The position numbers and the translations under genes were made by a program. A model generated the notes under the pieces. The model did no database searches. It saw only the letters and a program-made list of their open reading frames with translations, and was not told the DNA's origin. A stretch of 64,000 nucleotides of DNA from Chamaea fasciata (Eukaryota; Chordata; Aves; Passeriformes; Sylviidae): NCBI GenBank assembly GCA_029207755.1, contig JARCOQ010000009.1, forward strand, positions 35,486,914 to 35,550,913, written 5' to 3'. This document shows positions 13,193-24,395 of this stretch, piece after piece (positions within the stretch are counted from its first letter, which is position 1; every line of letters starts with the position of its first letter).

Positions 13193-14670
13193 TCCCAGTG
13201 CTTTCTCCCAGGAGGGACCTCTCCCATTGCAACACTTCAGTGCTGGGATCGCTGGGACTCTGCCCTGGAAAACAACAACATTAATGATGTTTTGAGAAAG
13301 CATCAGCTCAGGCAGGTCTATCAGTACCTTTCATAACAGATCCACCTTTTAATTGCTGCACTGAGCCATGTCTCCCAGCCTTTGGTGTTCCAGGAGCATC
13401 GACAGGTCACAGATAACACAAAAAAAAGAAGCCAAAAGGCCTTTTGCAAGGACAGAAACGGTTCTGAGAGAGCCACCTGGGTAAAGAAATCCAAGCAAAC
13501 ATCCAAAGAATTTCCTGTTCCAGCCCTGCTCCAGCACAGCTTCACCAAAAGCTTGGTTCCCCTGTGGATGAGTTGGGCAGAGGTGGGGATGTCAGCCAGA
13601 ACAGACTCCTGTCAGCCTCCCGGGGCCACCCCTCCCAAATAAGCACACACCATCATGAAGGATCAATTAAAAGCAGCAGGAGCAGAGGAGAAGGTGCAAT
13701 TCCACCCAATGTTCAACTTTTCCACCCCAGTTTTCCTGGGGTTTTTTTTGGGGATCAGTACCTTTTGCCTGGGAGCAACGATAAAACTACTGATTAAATT
13801 TTAAAGGGAGACTGTCTTTGAACCAGAGGAGAAGCACAGCAGGGAAGCGATGCATTATTTAAAGGAGGGTTTGTGTTTTCTACCCCAGCAGCCACCACAA
13901 GATTTACCAGGCAAAGCACGATACTACTACAGAGTCAAAATCCGAGTGCCCGGAGGTGAACATTCCATGGCAATGCATGCCTGAATAATCCCTTTATTAC
14001 ACCTTCTGATTGTAACTTTAACAAGGAACAAGTTTTACAGCTAATATTTTGGAGAACGGCAACGGGGTGTTTTTTACGGCAGGCCAAGAATTCACAGGCG
14101 AACGAGTCTTACCTGAGTTTACTTCTTCCATCAGAGGACTAAATAGATTTTTCACATAAAATTACCTATCACATGCTGCCTGTAAAAAGATGCCGCTGTA
14201 AACATCCTGGGGGCTGGAAGCGAGCATCACAAGGAGCAAAAAAAAATCCTGCAGGAAACCTTTCTGGCAAGCTCTTCCTTCCCTGCCGTGGTCTCCCGGA
14301 CGCCTCCAGCCCCCTGTCAGCTGCTGGAGCAGGGCTGTGCTTTGGATATGCAGCCAGCCGCTGTGTATGTTTGCCCATCATTTAAAGTCAACCTTGCTCA
14401 CTTCCTTTTTACCTTCTAAATCAAAGAAGAATTAACCTTTGGGGGGAGGAAAAGATATATAAAAAACCCTGCACTTAAATGTCAAATACTCATTTATCAG
14501 CATTAACGCAACTGCCCCTCCCCTCTTTGGCCTCACTCACTCAGGCCATTTTCTTGTTTGCCCTTCAGTGGGCTCATGAGTGTGGAGTCATTTTTGTGCC
14601 CCAGATCACCCCTGAACTCCTCTGATCCGCCTCTTGTCCCCGTGACAGGATTGCCTGTTTTAGGCAGCAT

Positions 14671-14673
<3 letters not shown>
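13193..14673. other. Intergenic DNA, unique-looking and possibly regulatory
   Basis: The stretch at about 13,880-14,400 has no repeat signature and contains mixed AT-rich and GC-rich words (CCATGGCAATGCATGCCTGAATAA, TGATTGTAACTTTAACAAGG) of the kind often seen in conserved non-coding DNA. That is only an impression; no coding frame was found. Confidence 0.35.

Positions 14674-14709
<36 letters not shown>
14674..14709. repeat. (AT)n microsatellite
   Basis: An uninterrupted alternating AT tract of about 36 bp. It is a self-complementary simple repeat and probably length-variable between individuals. Confidence 0.97.
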
Positions 14710-14712
<3 letters not shown>

Positions 14713-16007
14713 AAATTGGACTTTCAAAAATGCTGCCATCCAGGGAAATCCATTCTCATCAATGGCGAGGCTGCCAGAATCTGTTCTCCATTCCTTTTTC
14801 ATTTGGAAATGTCAATGCGTGTTGTCAGAGCGCAATTGTTTTCCTTAATCATCCGCGGCAGTGAAGTAGAAAATGCTCATCTTTGCGGTGGGGAAAAGTC
14901 ACTCGCTTTATTCATACCCCACTCAGTTTCAAGAGAATGCTTTCCAGGCTGGCTTGGCCCTCTGGAATCACGGCTTATACACTCATCTTCTGTACGAGAG
15001 ATAAAGATCCTTCCACTGGGAAATCTGGGTTTCTTGTGCTATGGTCGCTGCTGAAGGAAAGGCGTAGACACAAGGACACGTCCTAGAAGGTGCCAGAGAA
15101 ACCTTAAGTAAAAGCCATCAGGGAACCTGGGCATCCTCTTACTTTAAATGCGGGAACTAGAAAAAGAAGTGGGGCTTTGTTGTCGTCTCGATTTTTGCCC
15201 AAGCCAGAAAGGCGAAGTGCGGGACATGGTTCCTTTATGGCTCTCCAGTGCCGTTCCTCAGTGTAACAAGCTACTTACAATCTTTTCAGTTCAGTAATTG
15301 TTGGGGCTTTTTTCCCCTCAGTAATCACAAAGAAAAGCTGCTGAAAGGTGCAAGCAATAGACTTCTTAAAGAGCTGTTGACAACTCCCAGGAAACTTTTA
15401 CATTTCGAATGCATTCTGCCCACATTTCCTGTATTTTCTGTGGTTCTTAAGTTCCTCAATTTAGCACACAAAGCTATTTGCATGAAAATAGCATCTTGAG
15501 AGTTTCTTACAGAAGACTTACAATACCTTGCCTTAAAAAAAAAAAAATACACCACATAATTGTAGAATAATGTGTTGAACATCTCAGGTAGCTGGGGTAA
15601 GAGGAGAATGAAGCAAAAAAACTGATTGCAAACATTTTTCTTTCATTTTAGTTCCCATCAAGCTCTCATTCTCCAGCTGCCACTCACAATGGTACTCCTG
15701 GATACACTAATCTAGTGCCATTATCATTCTCTAAAGGCAAGAAGCGCTTTTATTAAAGCAAAGATAAATTAATTTAATGGTTTCACTGTCTATGTTTCTA
15801 AAAATACATGTAGATTTCCTCTTGACCTGCAGAGAGAAAATTCTGTATTGATACATTCTTGGGTAAACCCACTCCTAGTGAAAGATAAACATCCCATCTG
15901 GTAAGCACCTTTTGCCCAAAGTCCCAGAGAAATGGTGGGATCTGTGATGCACCACCCAAGCCAGCTGAGTGTTAGCTGAGGGATTAAATCTCCTTCTAAA
16001 GGAGATA
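14710..16007. other. Intergenic DNA, nothing recognised
   Basis: Unique-looking sequence between the AT microsatellite and the first LTR of the repeat-rich island, with an A run at about 15,536-15,548. No gene or named repeat was recognised. Confidence 0.4.
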
Positions 16008-16011
16008 ATCC

Positions 16012-16601
16012 TGTTATAAATGATTTTCAGCCAATCTGATATCAAAGATTTTATTTATCTCAGATTTCCAAAATCAATCTGAGACAGCCACAATAAAACT
16101 GGACAACATCGATCGGATGCTGGGGGGTCAGAGGAGCAGCCGCAACGGTGCTGTCCCACCTCGTCCACCTCGGGGCACAGACTTTATACAGTTTTTCTGC
16201 CCGGAGGCGAGTCTATTGTGAGTCTTTGTCCAGTCCACATCTCATGTATTTCTTTCTTTCAGGGTTTGGTTTTGAACGATTTTCCTGGCAGTATGTAGGG
16301 TTTGAAAGGTGTTCCTGGAACTGGGCATTGGGATGGTGCTCGGTTCAATCTCCAGACCTCCTACACCCAGATTGGTATCACTGATCCGCCCTTGATGAAT
16401 GGGCCATCTCCTGCTCAGCCTTACCATTTCTGTTGCAAATTCTGGATTGCCCTGCTATTTCACAGTTGCACAATGGGCCTTGGTAGTCGGTAGTCAGAGA
16501 TGCCTTTTGCAGTTTTTGGGAACCAGAACTTACAATGACTATTTTAAGGTTATAACATACAATATTATTGATACACGAATTCATTTACTACATCTACCAC
16601 A
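16012..16601 (-). mobile_element. Solo LTR (family B1), reverse orientation
   Basis: A 590-bp unit. On the minus strand it begins TGTGGTAGATGTAG and ends AATCATTTATAACA, with a CTGTATAAAG TATA-like box, then a GATAAATAAAATC poly(A) signal about 45 bp before the end. The flanks repeat ATCC (16,008-16,011 and 16,602-16,605), a 4-bp target duplication. Its terminal sequences resemble those of the LTR at 18,491-19,157. No internal retroviral sequence adjoins it. Confidence 0.8.
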
Positions 16602-16605
16602 ATCC

Positions 16606-16957
16606 TCAGTAAATCCACCAGACTACAAATTCCACCAAGATAAAATGTTTTGGGTAGCCAGCAACTCGCACCTAAGGACGCTGCACCTCCAATGAGCATC
16701 TTAAATTACACCGTGGAATAAACAGGATAGCTGGCACTTCAACATGCTCCCGATTAAACAAAACTAAACACCAGAGGGATGTGTTTACCAAATTTTACAC
16801 TTGCTGGTGTTTCTGGGTGAAAGTCTCATGAGGAGAGGTTGCTCCTAATGCTGGATGTTGGAATGAGCAAGGTATTTTCCAAACATTTTGCTTGCTTAGG
16901 TCCTGGAGTTCACACTTCTGCTTCAGAATTCCTAGTAAAGAAGAGGTATCTGGCCTC
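16606..16957. other. Intergenic spacer between an LTR and a CR1 fragment
   Basis: A short non-coding spacer. No gene or further repeat is recognised in it. Confidence 0.4.
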
Positions 16958-17105
16958 AAACTGTGCCAGCGGAGGTTCAGGCTGGACATCAGGAAGAATT
17001 TCTTCACAGAAAGGGTTGTAAAACAATGGAAGGGGCTGCCCAGTGAGGTGGTAGAGGTGTTCAACAAAGAGTTTGTGGCACTCAGTGCTCTGGTCTGGTT
17101 GACCA
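16958..17105 (+). mobile_element. CR1 LINE fragment
   Basis: GGAGGTTCAGGCTGGACATCAGGAAGAATTTCTTCACAGAAAGGGTTGT, GGGCTGCCCAGTGAGGTGGT and TGTGGCACTCAGTGCTCTGGTCTGGTTGAC are plus-strand CR1 blocks. The usual final 40-60 bp are missing and the copy runs directly into an A/C-rich tract. Confidence 0.92.
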
Positions 17106-17182
17106 AAGAAAACCAAACAACCAAACAAAGCAAAACAAAACAAAACAAAACAAAAAACAAAACAAAACAAAAAAACGCCCTC
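17106..17182. repeat. (CAAAA)n-type simple repeat after a CR1
   Basis: An imperfect run of CAAAA and CAAA units lies immediately after the truncated CR1. It continues the open frame of the CR1 but is low-complexity sequence. Confidence 0.92.
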
Positions 17183-18485
17183 CCCCACCCCGAAAAAAAT
17201 CCAGACAGCCACAAAGAATAGCAAATCACTGGAAAGAAGCCCAGGCAGCACCTAGACTTTTCTTCGTGGACATCCCAGTTTCAACCCTGCCTTTCTTACC
17301 AAAAACGTCAGGACCATCTCCTAAAACGGCACATAGGGAGAACTTTTAGTGTGAACAAATGCTCAATTGTCTTGATGACTGGCAGTATTCAGCCCACCAT
17401 CACACAAACTCATTTTAAAAAATGGCAAGGTCACCTCCAAACAGCTCTTAGGTAGCTATTCTCATGGAAGTGTTTGTGTGCACAAATGCCAAAAAAAAAA
17501 AAAAAATAGGAAAAATTTGAAAATCATTGCGAGTAGAGGAGCTCTCCCCCACAAGGCACCAGAAGGTTTTTAACACTTCTAACTGTTATTGCAAAGGCAG
17601 GAAGAAAAGACAAATTAGAAAGATGAGAAGGTAGCAAAGCACAAGGTCAGCAATGTGACTCCAAGGTATTATTGAATTCAGTCAAGGTTAATCACAGGAG
17701 CCACAATTTTACCTTGGTGCTTTCACCAGGTGGCTTAACATGATGTAAGGATCCGGCCCAAGAAACATTAGATTCTCTCATTTCTGCCTCACCAAGAAGT
17801 ATTTGCTAGACCCTGGTTAATTAAACTAATAAACCACAAGTGAAAGCCTGGGCTGACGCCACTTTTTGACAAACACATTGTTTGGCATTAACAGCCCTTA
17901 TCCCATCGTGTGGGAATGGGAGCCAGGAGCAGGGAAGGAGCAGCACCGGGAGAACAAAACAAACCAGTTGATTTTCAATTAAGAACTGAAATAAAAATTA
18001 AGTGCTTTTAGCACTCAGCCTTCAAACTGCCAATACTCTTAAATAACACAGATACCTGGTCATCCTACAGCCTTGTTAAATCAACTTCATTTGTTTAAAG
18101 CAGAGCTCAGAGGCACTTATTTAGCAAACACTGCTTCAAGCATGACTCAACACAGGGAGAAAGCCTTTCGGGGCAATGGAAAATGTCTCTGAGGGATGCT
18201 GGGAGGAAAAAATTCTCTTTGGATTGGAAATCACACACCACAGCAGCTTCTGGCCAGGCACAGAGCACTTGGAGATCATCTGTCTCTGTTTAGGCTGAGG
18301 TCAGGTCCTAGTTTGTCCCAGAAAGGAATGCTGACGTCCCCAGAGGTTAAGCAGCTGGTGAGGAGTGGAGGTTGGGATTGCAGCCTCCTGGAGGGAAAAG
18401 AAAGCACCTCAGAAGGTTGCTGAGCTCAGGACACCCTAAAAATCCTCCTCAGTGACCGCTTCCTTCTTGCTGGCTTTGCTCAAGG
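17183..18485. other. Intergenic DNA, nothing recognised
   Basis: No coding sequence or named repeat was recognised. An A run of about 16 bases is at 17,490-17,505. Confidence 0.4.
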
Positions 18486-18490
18486 ATGTC

Positions 18491-19157
18491 TGTTATAAAT
18501 GATAAGCCGAATCCATGAATTAAAAATATTAATAACAAATTTATTAATAAAAATAAAAAATAAAGAATTTGCGAAATAGAAAAAAACCCGATAAAACCAC
18601 AACAAAAATACAGTTCCGATCCCAGGAATCGGCGCTGGGTGAACCGCAGATCCTGCCCCAATGGCACAGAATTCCCCCTCTGGTTCACAAATTCGGAGCG
18701 TACAGGGCCCATTTTTATATAGCTCTTGGGCTTCTGCAACCGATTACTTCATCGGTTCTTTGTGTATATGGTCCTTGATTCATATTCGTCTGATTTCTTT
18801 TCTGAATGTGAGTTCGGTGAATAGTTTTTCCAGGGAGACATAAGCTTATGTCTGGGTTTACTGGAACCAGGTATTGAGATGTACGTCCTTGATGAGATTG
18901 GGATGATGGATATGGAGTGCTGAGCGCTCGGCCGATGGTCGATGATGGTGGTGCTCAACTCCATCACCCATGGGTTGTACCCTCCTTTCTTTCGGTGATG
19001 GGTGATTCTCTGCTTCTTGGCAGAAGAATGTCTTCCCGGAACCCTGCATTCCTTAGGCTTAAGAATATTATGCAGTAACACACAAACTAACTCTAGATAG
19101 GTTTATAAAGTGTTATAAAAAGAGAAAACACGAATTAATCCTACAATATCTATCACA
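18491..19157 (-). mobile_element. Solo LTR (family B2), reverse orientation
   Basis: A 667-bp unit. Minus strand: it starts TGTGATAGATATTGTAGG, has a CTATATAAAAATGGG TATA box, then AT-rich AATAAA signals, and ends TTATCATTTATAACA. The flanks carry the 5-bp duplication ATGTC (18,486-18,490 and 19,158-19,162). Its start and end resemble the LTR at 16,012-16,601, so the two are probably related subfamilies, although the duplication lengths differ (5 versus 4 bp). The 110- and 96-codon frames on the minus strand lie inside this LTR and are not genes. Confidence 0.9.
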
Positions 19158-19377
19158 ATGTCTAAAGCCTTTAAAGCATCACACATGGTTTTGGCCTGGA
19201 GGTTGGAGATTGAAATGGGTTTTATGTTTGTTACAGAACCCAGTCTGCCTCCTGAGCTTTAGGGTGATAGGAGAAATGTGTCCACACAAGTCAGCTGCAG
19301 AGTCCAGACGGTCTGAACATCTGGTGGCTCCACAGAACCCAGACAGCCTGGACTTTTAATTCTGGAGGAAAATAACA

Positions 19378-19660
19378 TGTTCAAGGGAGGGAACGTGTGA
19401 TGGGCAGTTTGGGGCTGCACCTTCCTTCTGCCTCAGCCAGCGGGGGGCGGGGAAGAAAGAGGGCATTAGGCAGCCAGGAATTTAGGATAAGAGGCTGAGT
19501 TCTGTGAAACAGAGAGAGAGAGATCTCACAGGGATGTGCCTCAGTGGACTCTCTCCCCTTATTTGAATAAAGTTGCAGGACTACTCTGACTCCTTTGTGG
19601 ACACTGGCTTTTCATAGTGTGGCTGTTCTGCACAAACTGGAGCCCTGTTTGGGTGAGTCA
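19378..19660 (+). mobile_element. Possible LTR-like sequence, ends unresolved
   Basis: TGTGATGGGCAGTTTGGGGCTGCACC followed about 170 bp later by TTATTTGAATAAAGTTGCAGG looks like a short LTR with a poly(A) signal, but no matching target duplication with TG...CA ends was found. It sits between two well-defined LTRs. It could equally be another repeat type. Confidence 0.35.
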
Positions 19661-19900
19661 ACAGCATCCAAGATGTCAGTGGGACCCATTGATGTCAGAT
19701 GATTCCAAAGCCCCATCTCTATCTCCGTTTCAGTCCTTGTAACATTTCACAGCCTATTACCTGTCCCTTGTAATTCAGCCACCTTCCACCACAGGTCGAT
19801 CTGTGCACACATTGTACAGATTCCAGCTTTTTCTCCAGGGGTTTCTCTGCATCCTCTGCAAGCTTCCACCTGTACTGACCTCTCCTTCCTTACCAGTTCC

Positions 19901-20444
19901 TGCCAGGGTCAGGACTAAATGCTCGAGACTGTATTTCTTGTTTGGACTCAGATGTTTATTAATTCTTATCTATAGTACAGTCTCACAAACTGTGAGTTCT
20001 ACAGCACTTCTAGCTAACAAACTAAAAATGGAGCCCTGTCTCTCTCTCTCTCCAAGGCCTTTCAAGGATAAACTGTCTAATTAAGAAATAACACCTAAAT
20101 TATTTTTACTTTTGACCCAATAACCAACCACCCATGGTCCGCAATGCAGACGATTCTACCCAAAATACCATCCAGACCCATGAAGAAGGTGAAGAAGGAC
20201 TCAGCCTCCACCCTAAAACCTCCATCTTGCTTTATACATATTACTGTATTCTGAAACCCTAAACTCTAAGTTCCCACCATGTGATATCACATACTCCTAT
20301 TCAAACTACACACCCATAATCCCAGTGCTATCATTCGATTTTGGAAGCCTTTTCCATGGCCTCAGGTCAAATGCAGTGTTTGCTTGGGGGTCAGTGGCTG
20401 TCAGCACAGAAAGTCTAAAATTCCCAGTGCCCAGGGTTCCGACA
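19901..20444 (-). mobile_element. Solo LTR (family C), reverse orientation
   Basis: A 544-bp unit. On the minus strand it starts TGTCGGAACCCTGGGCACTGGG, has ATATGTATAAAGCAAG as TATA-like box and TTAATAAACATCTGAGTCC as poly(A) region, and ends GACCCTGGCA. The flanks duplicate GTTCC (19,896-19,900 and 20,445-20,449). No internal retroviral sequence adjoins it. It resembles bird ERVL-type LTRs by overall character; the name would need a library search. Confidence 0.9.
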
Positions 20445-20449
20445 GTTCC

Positions 20450-21341
20450 ATCTGGGTGGATGTACCTCAGGCACCACTGCTGCTGCTGCCACCTCACTAT
20501 CCTGGTTGTTTAGGGCTGAGGGAAGCTCCTGGACCTTCTTCACCACATTTTAAGAGCTCAGAGCTTCACATTTTGTTAGTGGTGACTATTCCCTGTCATT
20601 ATCTTCCGCTCTAGTTTCTGTATCCGGAGCTCTTTGATCCATTTACAGTAAGATCCACTTACTCCAATCCCTGACCCCATCTTTTGATGAAACACACAAC
20701 TAATTCTTTGTGAGAGCCTCTTTCCTTTTGCCAAAGAGCTCTCCAGAAGCAGCTTTGTGTTACAGCCAAACCCATTCAAAGGCCCCTTTACACACTTATG
20801 CTGAAGCTCTCTTTCAATCAGCTCTCCTTGTGGAAGTGCTCTTGTTCACACATGCTCCAGGCTCTGGTGTGCTCCATACAAAGCCTCTCAGCACCTCCAG
20901 AGTGGGGTTTATGGACCAATGTGCATTAACCTTTCCTCTAAAAAACCTGAATATGGAGAACCAAGGTTATCCCAAAGGCCTAATAACCAGTGGAACAGCT
21001 GGAGCCCTTGCAGAGTGTTGAACTGCTTTCTTGGGATGTTTGGATGAGGGAAATCAACACCGACGTATTTTGAAAGAGTGCTCCTTCATCTCTTTTAAAA
21101 ACTACCAATAATCAGGAGCTAATTTTCTGTCCTGTTAGAGCTTGTTTGATTTCTTGAGAAATTAATACCTGTCCTTAAGGTTAGGATGATACAAGCACCG
21201 ATGATTTTCAATGGCTCAGTTTCAGGCTTGTAGAACAGCAAAATTATTATCACATATAATTAGCTAAAGCAGAAGTCGCATTATTTAAAGCAAAAAGAAC
21301 ATGCATTAATATTCCCTATGATAAATGCAGAAGCACATATG
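20450..21341. other. Intergenic DNA within the repeat-rich island
   Basis: The sequence that the family C LTR interrupted continues here. It contains no recognisable gene. Parts may be old repeat-derived DNA, but nothing diagnostic was seen. Confidence 0.35.
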
Positions 21342-21545
21342 ATAGAATCATAAAATATCCACAGCTGGAACAGGCCCACAAGGACTATCAAGTCCAACTC
21401 CTGGCCCTGAACAGGACATCCCAACAATCCCCTCTTGTGCCTGAGAGCACTGTCCAAATGCTCCTTGAACTCCGGCAGGTTTGGGGCCATGACCATTTCC
21501 CTGAGCAGCCTGTTCAGTCTCTGACCACCTCAATTCACACTTCTG
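21342..21545 (-). mobile_element. CR1 LINE fragment, reverse orientation
   Basis: GATAGAATCATAAAATATCCACAGCTGGAACAGGCCCACAAGGA and TCAAGTCCAACTCCTGGCCCTG are the reverse complement of the CR1 3' end, of a subfamily different from most others in the window. The match continues through CCCTGAGCAGCCTGTTC. Confidence 0.88.
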
Positions 21546-22492
21546 GATACAAACATATTGGAAATCAGCCTGGACTCTTCTGTACTATCAACATAATCCA
21601 AAACATGGATCAAGCTGGAGCTGTGGTGAAGGAAGAGCACCACAGAAATACGTGTAGTTTTCTTCTCACCTGTCCCCATGCATCTAAATTTAAATCCTTA
21701 GGAGTGCCCCGCAGCTGAGGTGTGGAAGAAACATTCAGATCCTGGGTTTAAAACATTTGCTGTCCAATGAGATGTGGCCCTTTCCTTAGGGATGCACCCA
21801 TGCTTTGGAGAGGGGCGAAAAAAGGTATGAAAGTTTTGAATGCATAGGAGCACTCTACTCCTCCCCACACACCAGCCTAAAGCTTAGGACGATGCCAAAC
21901 GCACACCACACTGCCATTCCACTGGTGAGTTTCAAAGTACAAAAATTGAGGCTGTGCAAATCACCCCACTCTGCTCGCCCTGCTGTGAGCCCTGGCAGCC
22001 CCCCAGGACACGAGCATAGAGCCTTGGGAGGGGGATGCCTCCCACACTCACTGTGAAAAACAAGGTTTACTTTTTGGTAAAATTTAAAAAGTTTATTTAA
22101 AGACAATGGGAAATAAAGATGAAGTAAAGAGTTAGTGGCCGGATGTTTGGCATTTAGCCAAGAGTACACTTACAATCTTCAGAGACATTCTTTAAATACG
22201 TTTTGTTACATTAGCTTGTTGCATATTCATAGACTATTATGAATATTTATACTTTTTAAAGAGCTGTTTAGCATGGCCCCTCTTTCGGTCCGCTTTCTTA
22301 GAGCAAGCATGTTTCTTGTCTGTGGCTTTAGTCTCACTTTTTTATCACCTCCAGTTTGGGCCTCGGTCTATTCTTTTTTTAGACAGCAGGTGCTGATAGT
22401 TGGTTTATTTGTAGTAGGGTCCTTATTATATCTTCATTGGATGTTATCCTAACTAAACAGACAGTTCAATTACAAGCATAACTATATATTAG

Positions 22493-23036
22493 TGTCCTGG
22501 GTTGTAGTATTAGGATGTGCACAAAGTATTCTATCACCATCTTCATGAACTGTTGAATCCAGGTGGGGCAGTGTTTTCCCAGACCCCCTCCCTCTGGGCC
22601 ATTATCTTCTGTTAATGGCCCATCAAATGCCTTGCCCATGACTCATAGATAACTCCCTCCAGGAGCTATCTCTGTTTAATGGGCCATCAAGGGACCCTCT
22701 GCATGACCCATCATCCCACTGTGAGATGCTCCGCCCAGGGGGAGGAACCAAGCATTCTCACCTGGATATAATCTGGGGTTTGGGACAGTACAGGCAGCCC
22801 TTACCCACTGGATTCCCAGAGGAACAGAGCTACCAGACCTTTCTACGGGATCACTGCTTCAAGAAGACCATCCCATCTGAACTGCTTCCATCATTCTGCT
22901 CAGGTTGTATTCTGACTCTGTCAGTGGCCTTTTGTATTATTGCATCTATTTTATTTTACTTTTTTTTTCCTTTCTTCCTATTAAATTGTATCTCTAACAT
23001 GGAGCTTCTCATTTGTTTTGCTTTCAAACCACTACA
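22493..23036 (+). mobile_element. Solo LTR (family A), nested inside the family D LTR
   Basis: A 544-bp unit that starts TGTCCTGGGTTGTAG and ends AACCACTACA, with the 5-bp duplication ATTAG at 22,488-22,492 and 23,037-23,041. It aligns along its whole length with the LTR at 5,368-5,888, sharing the TTCATGAACTGTTGAA, GAGATGCTCCGCCCAG, CCTGGATATAA and GGTTGTATTCTGACTCTGTC words. Insertion into the middle of an older LTR fixes the order of events. Confidence 0.93.
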
Positions 23037-23041
23037 ATTAG

Positions 23042-23140
23042 CAATCTTGTTACTATGTCTAAGCAAAAAAAAAAAAAAAAAACCAACAAAAAAAACCAAA
23101 AAAAACCCACCACCAAAAAACCCCAAACCAAATGATATCT
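23042..23140. repeat. A-rich low-complexity tract
   Basis: A run of about 18 A followed by AACC- and CACC-interrupted A runs, inside the right part of the interrupted family D LTR. The 144-codon frame that crosses it is an artefact of this composition. Confidence 0.85.
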
Positions 23141-23233
23141 TTACAGCAGAGTTATTTTAACATTACACATATAGCATTCATCTTAATATTTGCAAAAAAA
23201 GCCAACTTTATAATGTGTATTTATAACACTCAC

Positions 23234-23800
23234 CCAGCCTGAGGCTGGCACTGCCCCCATGCTGAGGGAAGGGGGTGTCTTGGCCCCTCCGTTTCCGAAG
23301 CAAGTAGTAGAAAAAGGGACAAGGCTGGAACTATTATTCAAGGTTTTGGAACCGGGAGGGATGGGGGAGGCTGGAAAATGTCACAGACTTCTTGCGGACG
23401 GGACACAGGCTGGCTTGCGGGCAAATTAACAGAACCGGGAGAATTCGCTCAGGCTCATCAGGGTAATGAAATGTGATATCCACTGGAGGAAGCAGGGGCA
23501 GCTCCACTCTGCTGTAGCAGCAATACCCTTTAGAAAAAAGACTCCCTGGTGGAATGCGAAACAACTCCGGGACAGAGTGTATTCAATCAGGATCCAAGGA
23601 TAGCAAACCCGTAACCTCGTAAGTAGATCCCTTCTGTTTATTTCTGTGCTGCACCAGGATGTGCCTAAGAGTGTTTGGGGAGTGGGCACTAAGAAAACAT
23701 TCCCCTTTTCTCCTCCCGGTCCTGCTGTTCAGGGTCTGGATAAAAAGGTCTCACCACAAAAATCCTTGCTGACTACACAGGTACAGGCCACGATGTAGCA
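23234..23800. other. Intergenic DNA after the nested LTRs
   Basis: GC-richer sequence without a recognised gene or named repeat. It may be old mobile-element sequence, but nothing diagnostic was seen. Confidence 0.35.
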
Positions 23801-23877
23801 AATTGCTATTGGTCGATATGTGATTTAAAGATTGCATTAATATCTGAGGCTTTAACTAAACACTTTATAAATAACTT
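23801..23877 (+). repeat. Copy 1 of a 78-bp unidentified repeat
   Basis: The block beginning AATTGCTATTGGTCGATATG and ending TTTATAAATAACTT matches 28,433-28,510 with six substitutions and one single-base gap. The flanks do not match. It has a CTTTATAAATA TATA-like word near its end. The family is not recognised. Confidence 0.85.
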
Positions 23878-24395
23878 CATCAGTCACAGGTTCTTTAAGA
23901 CTGACTAACAGCAACTGCTGCACCATGTAGGGAGGCAAATCCACCTGGCGAACTCTGCCCATCCAGACACCTCTTTTCTCCTCCAGATCAACCCAAACCT
24001 GCCAGCACTCATTTCCTGTGAGGACAGATAAATTTCAGCTCCTTTTAAACACTCCTTTTCAAGACCACTGGTTGTTAGGATGGTCTGTGTCATCTCAAGA
24101 CCAGCAAGGAAATATTCCTTGCTGTCAACCAGGACCGCCATTCCCACAACTTCAGAAATGTTTTTTCGTGCTGTCCCTACCACTGATCCCATGGTACATC
24201 CTTCTAACAGCTCCCAGCCCTCGTGACTCTACAGGCTTGCAGATGAAGACTTGTAGGAGATAAGCCGTAGTTGAATCATCCAGACTGAGCCATATTGCTG
24301 AGGCCTCTAGGCCGTGGCACTGAGGCCTGTAGAGGTTGTGGCGCAGTTAGAATTTCAGTGCCAGGAGTGTGTCCCATTTAGAAATTTCACTTAAG

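Larger units (their letters stand above)
22052..23228 (-). mobile_element. Older solo LTR (family D) interrupted by a younger LTR
   Basis: The outer unit occupies 22,052-22,492 and 23,042-23,228, about 628 bp once the insert and its extra target copy are removed. On the minus strand it begins TGTTATAAATACACATTATAAAG, carries AT-rich promoter-like text (ATGAATATGCAACAAGC) and a CTTTAAATAAACTTTTT poly(A) region, and ends CTTGTTTTTCACA. The flanks duplicate CTCAC (22,047-22,051 and 23,229-23,233). An A-rich stretch at 23,066-23,135 lies in its right part. Confidence 0.85.

Noticed and set aside
18749..19081. 110-codon minus-strand open frame
   Set aside because: It lies wholly inside the solo LTR at 18,491-19,157, upstream of its TATA box, and is untranslated U3-type sequence.
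22052..23228. Plus orientation for the family D LTR, because its right end ATTTATAACA equals the right end of the family B LTRs read on the minus strand
   Set aside because: The promoter-like and AATAAA poly(A)-like words are in a sensible order only on the minus strand, with the signal shortly before the CA end.
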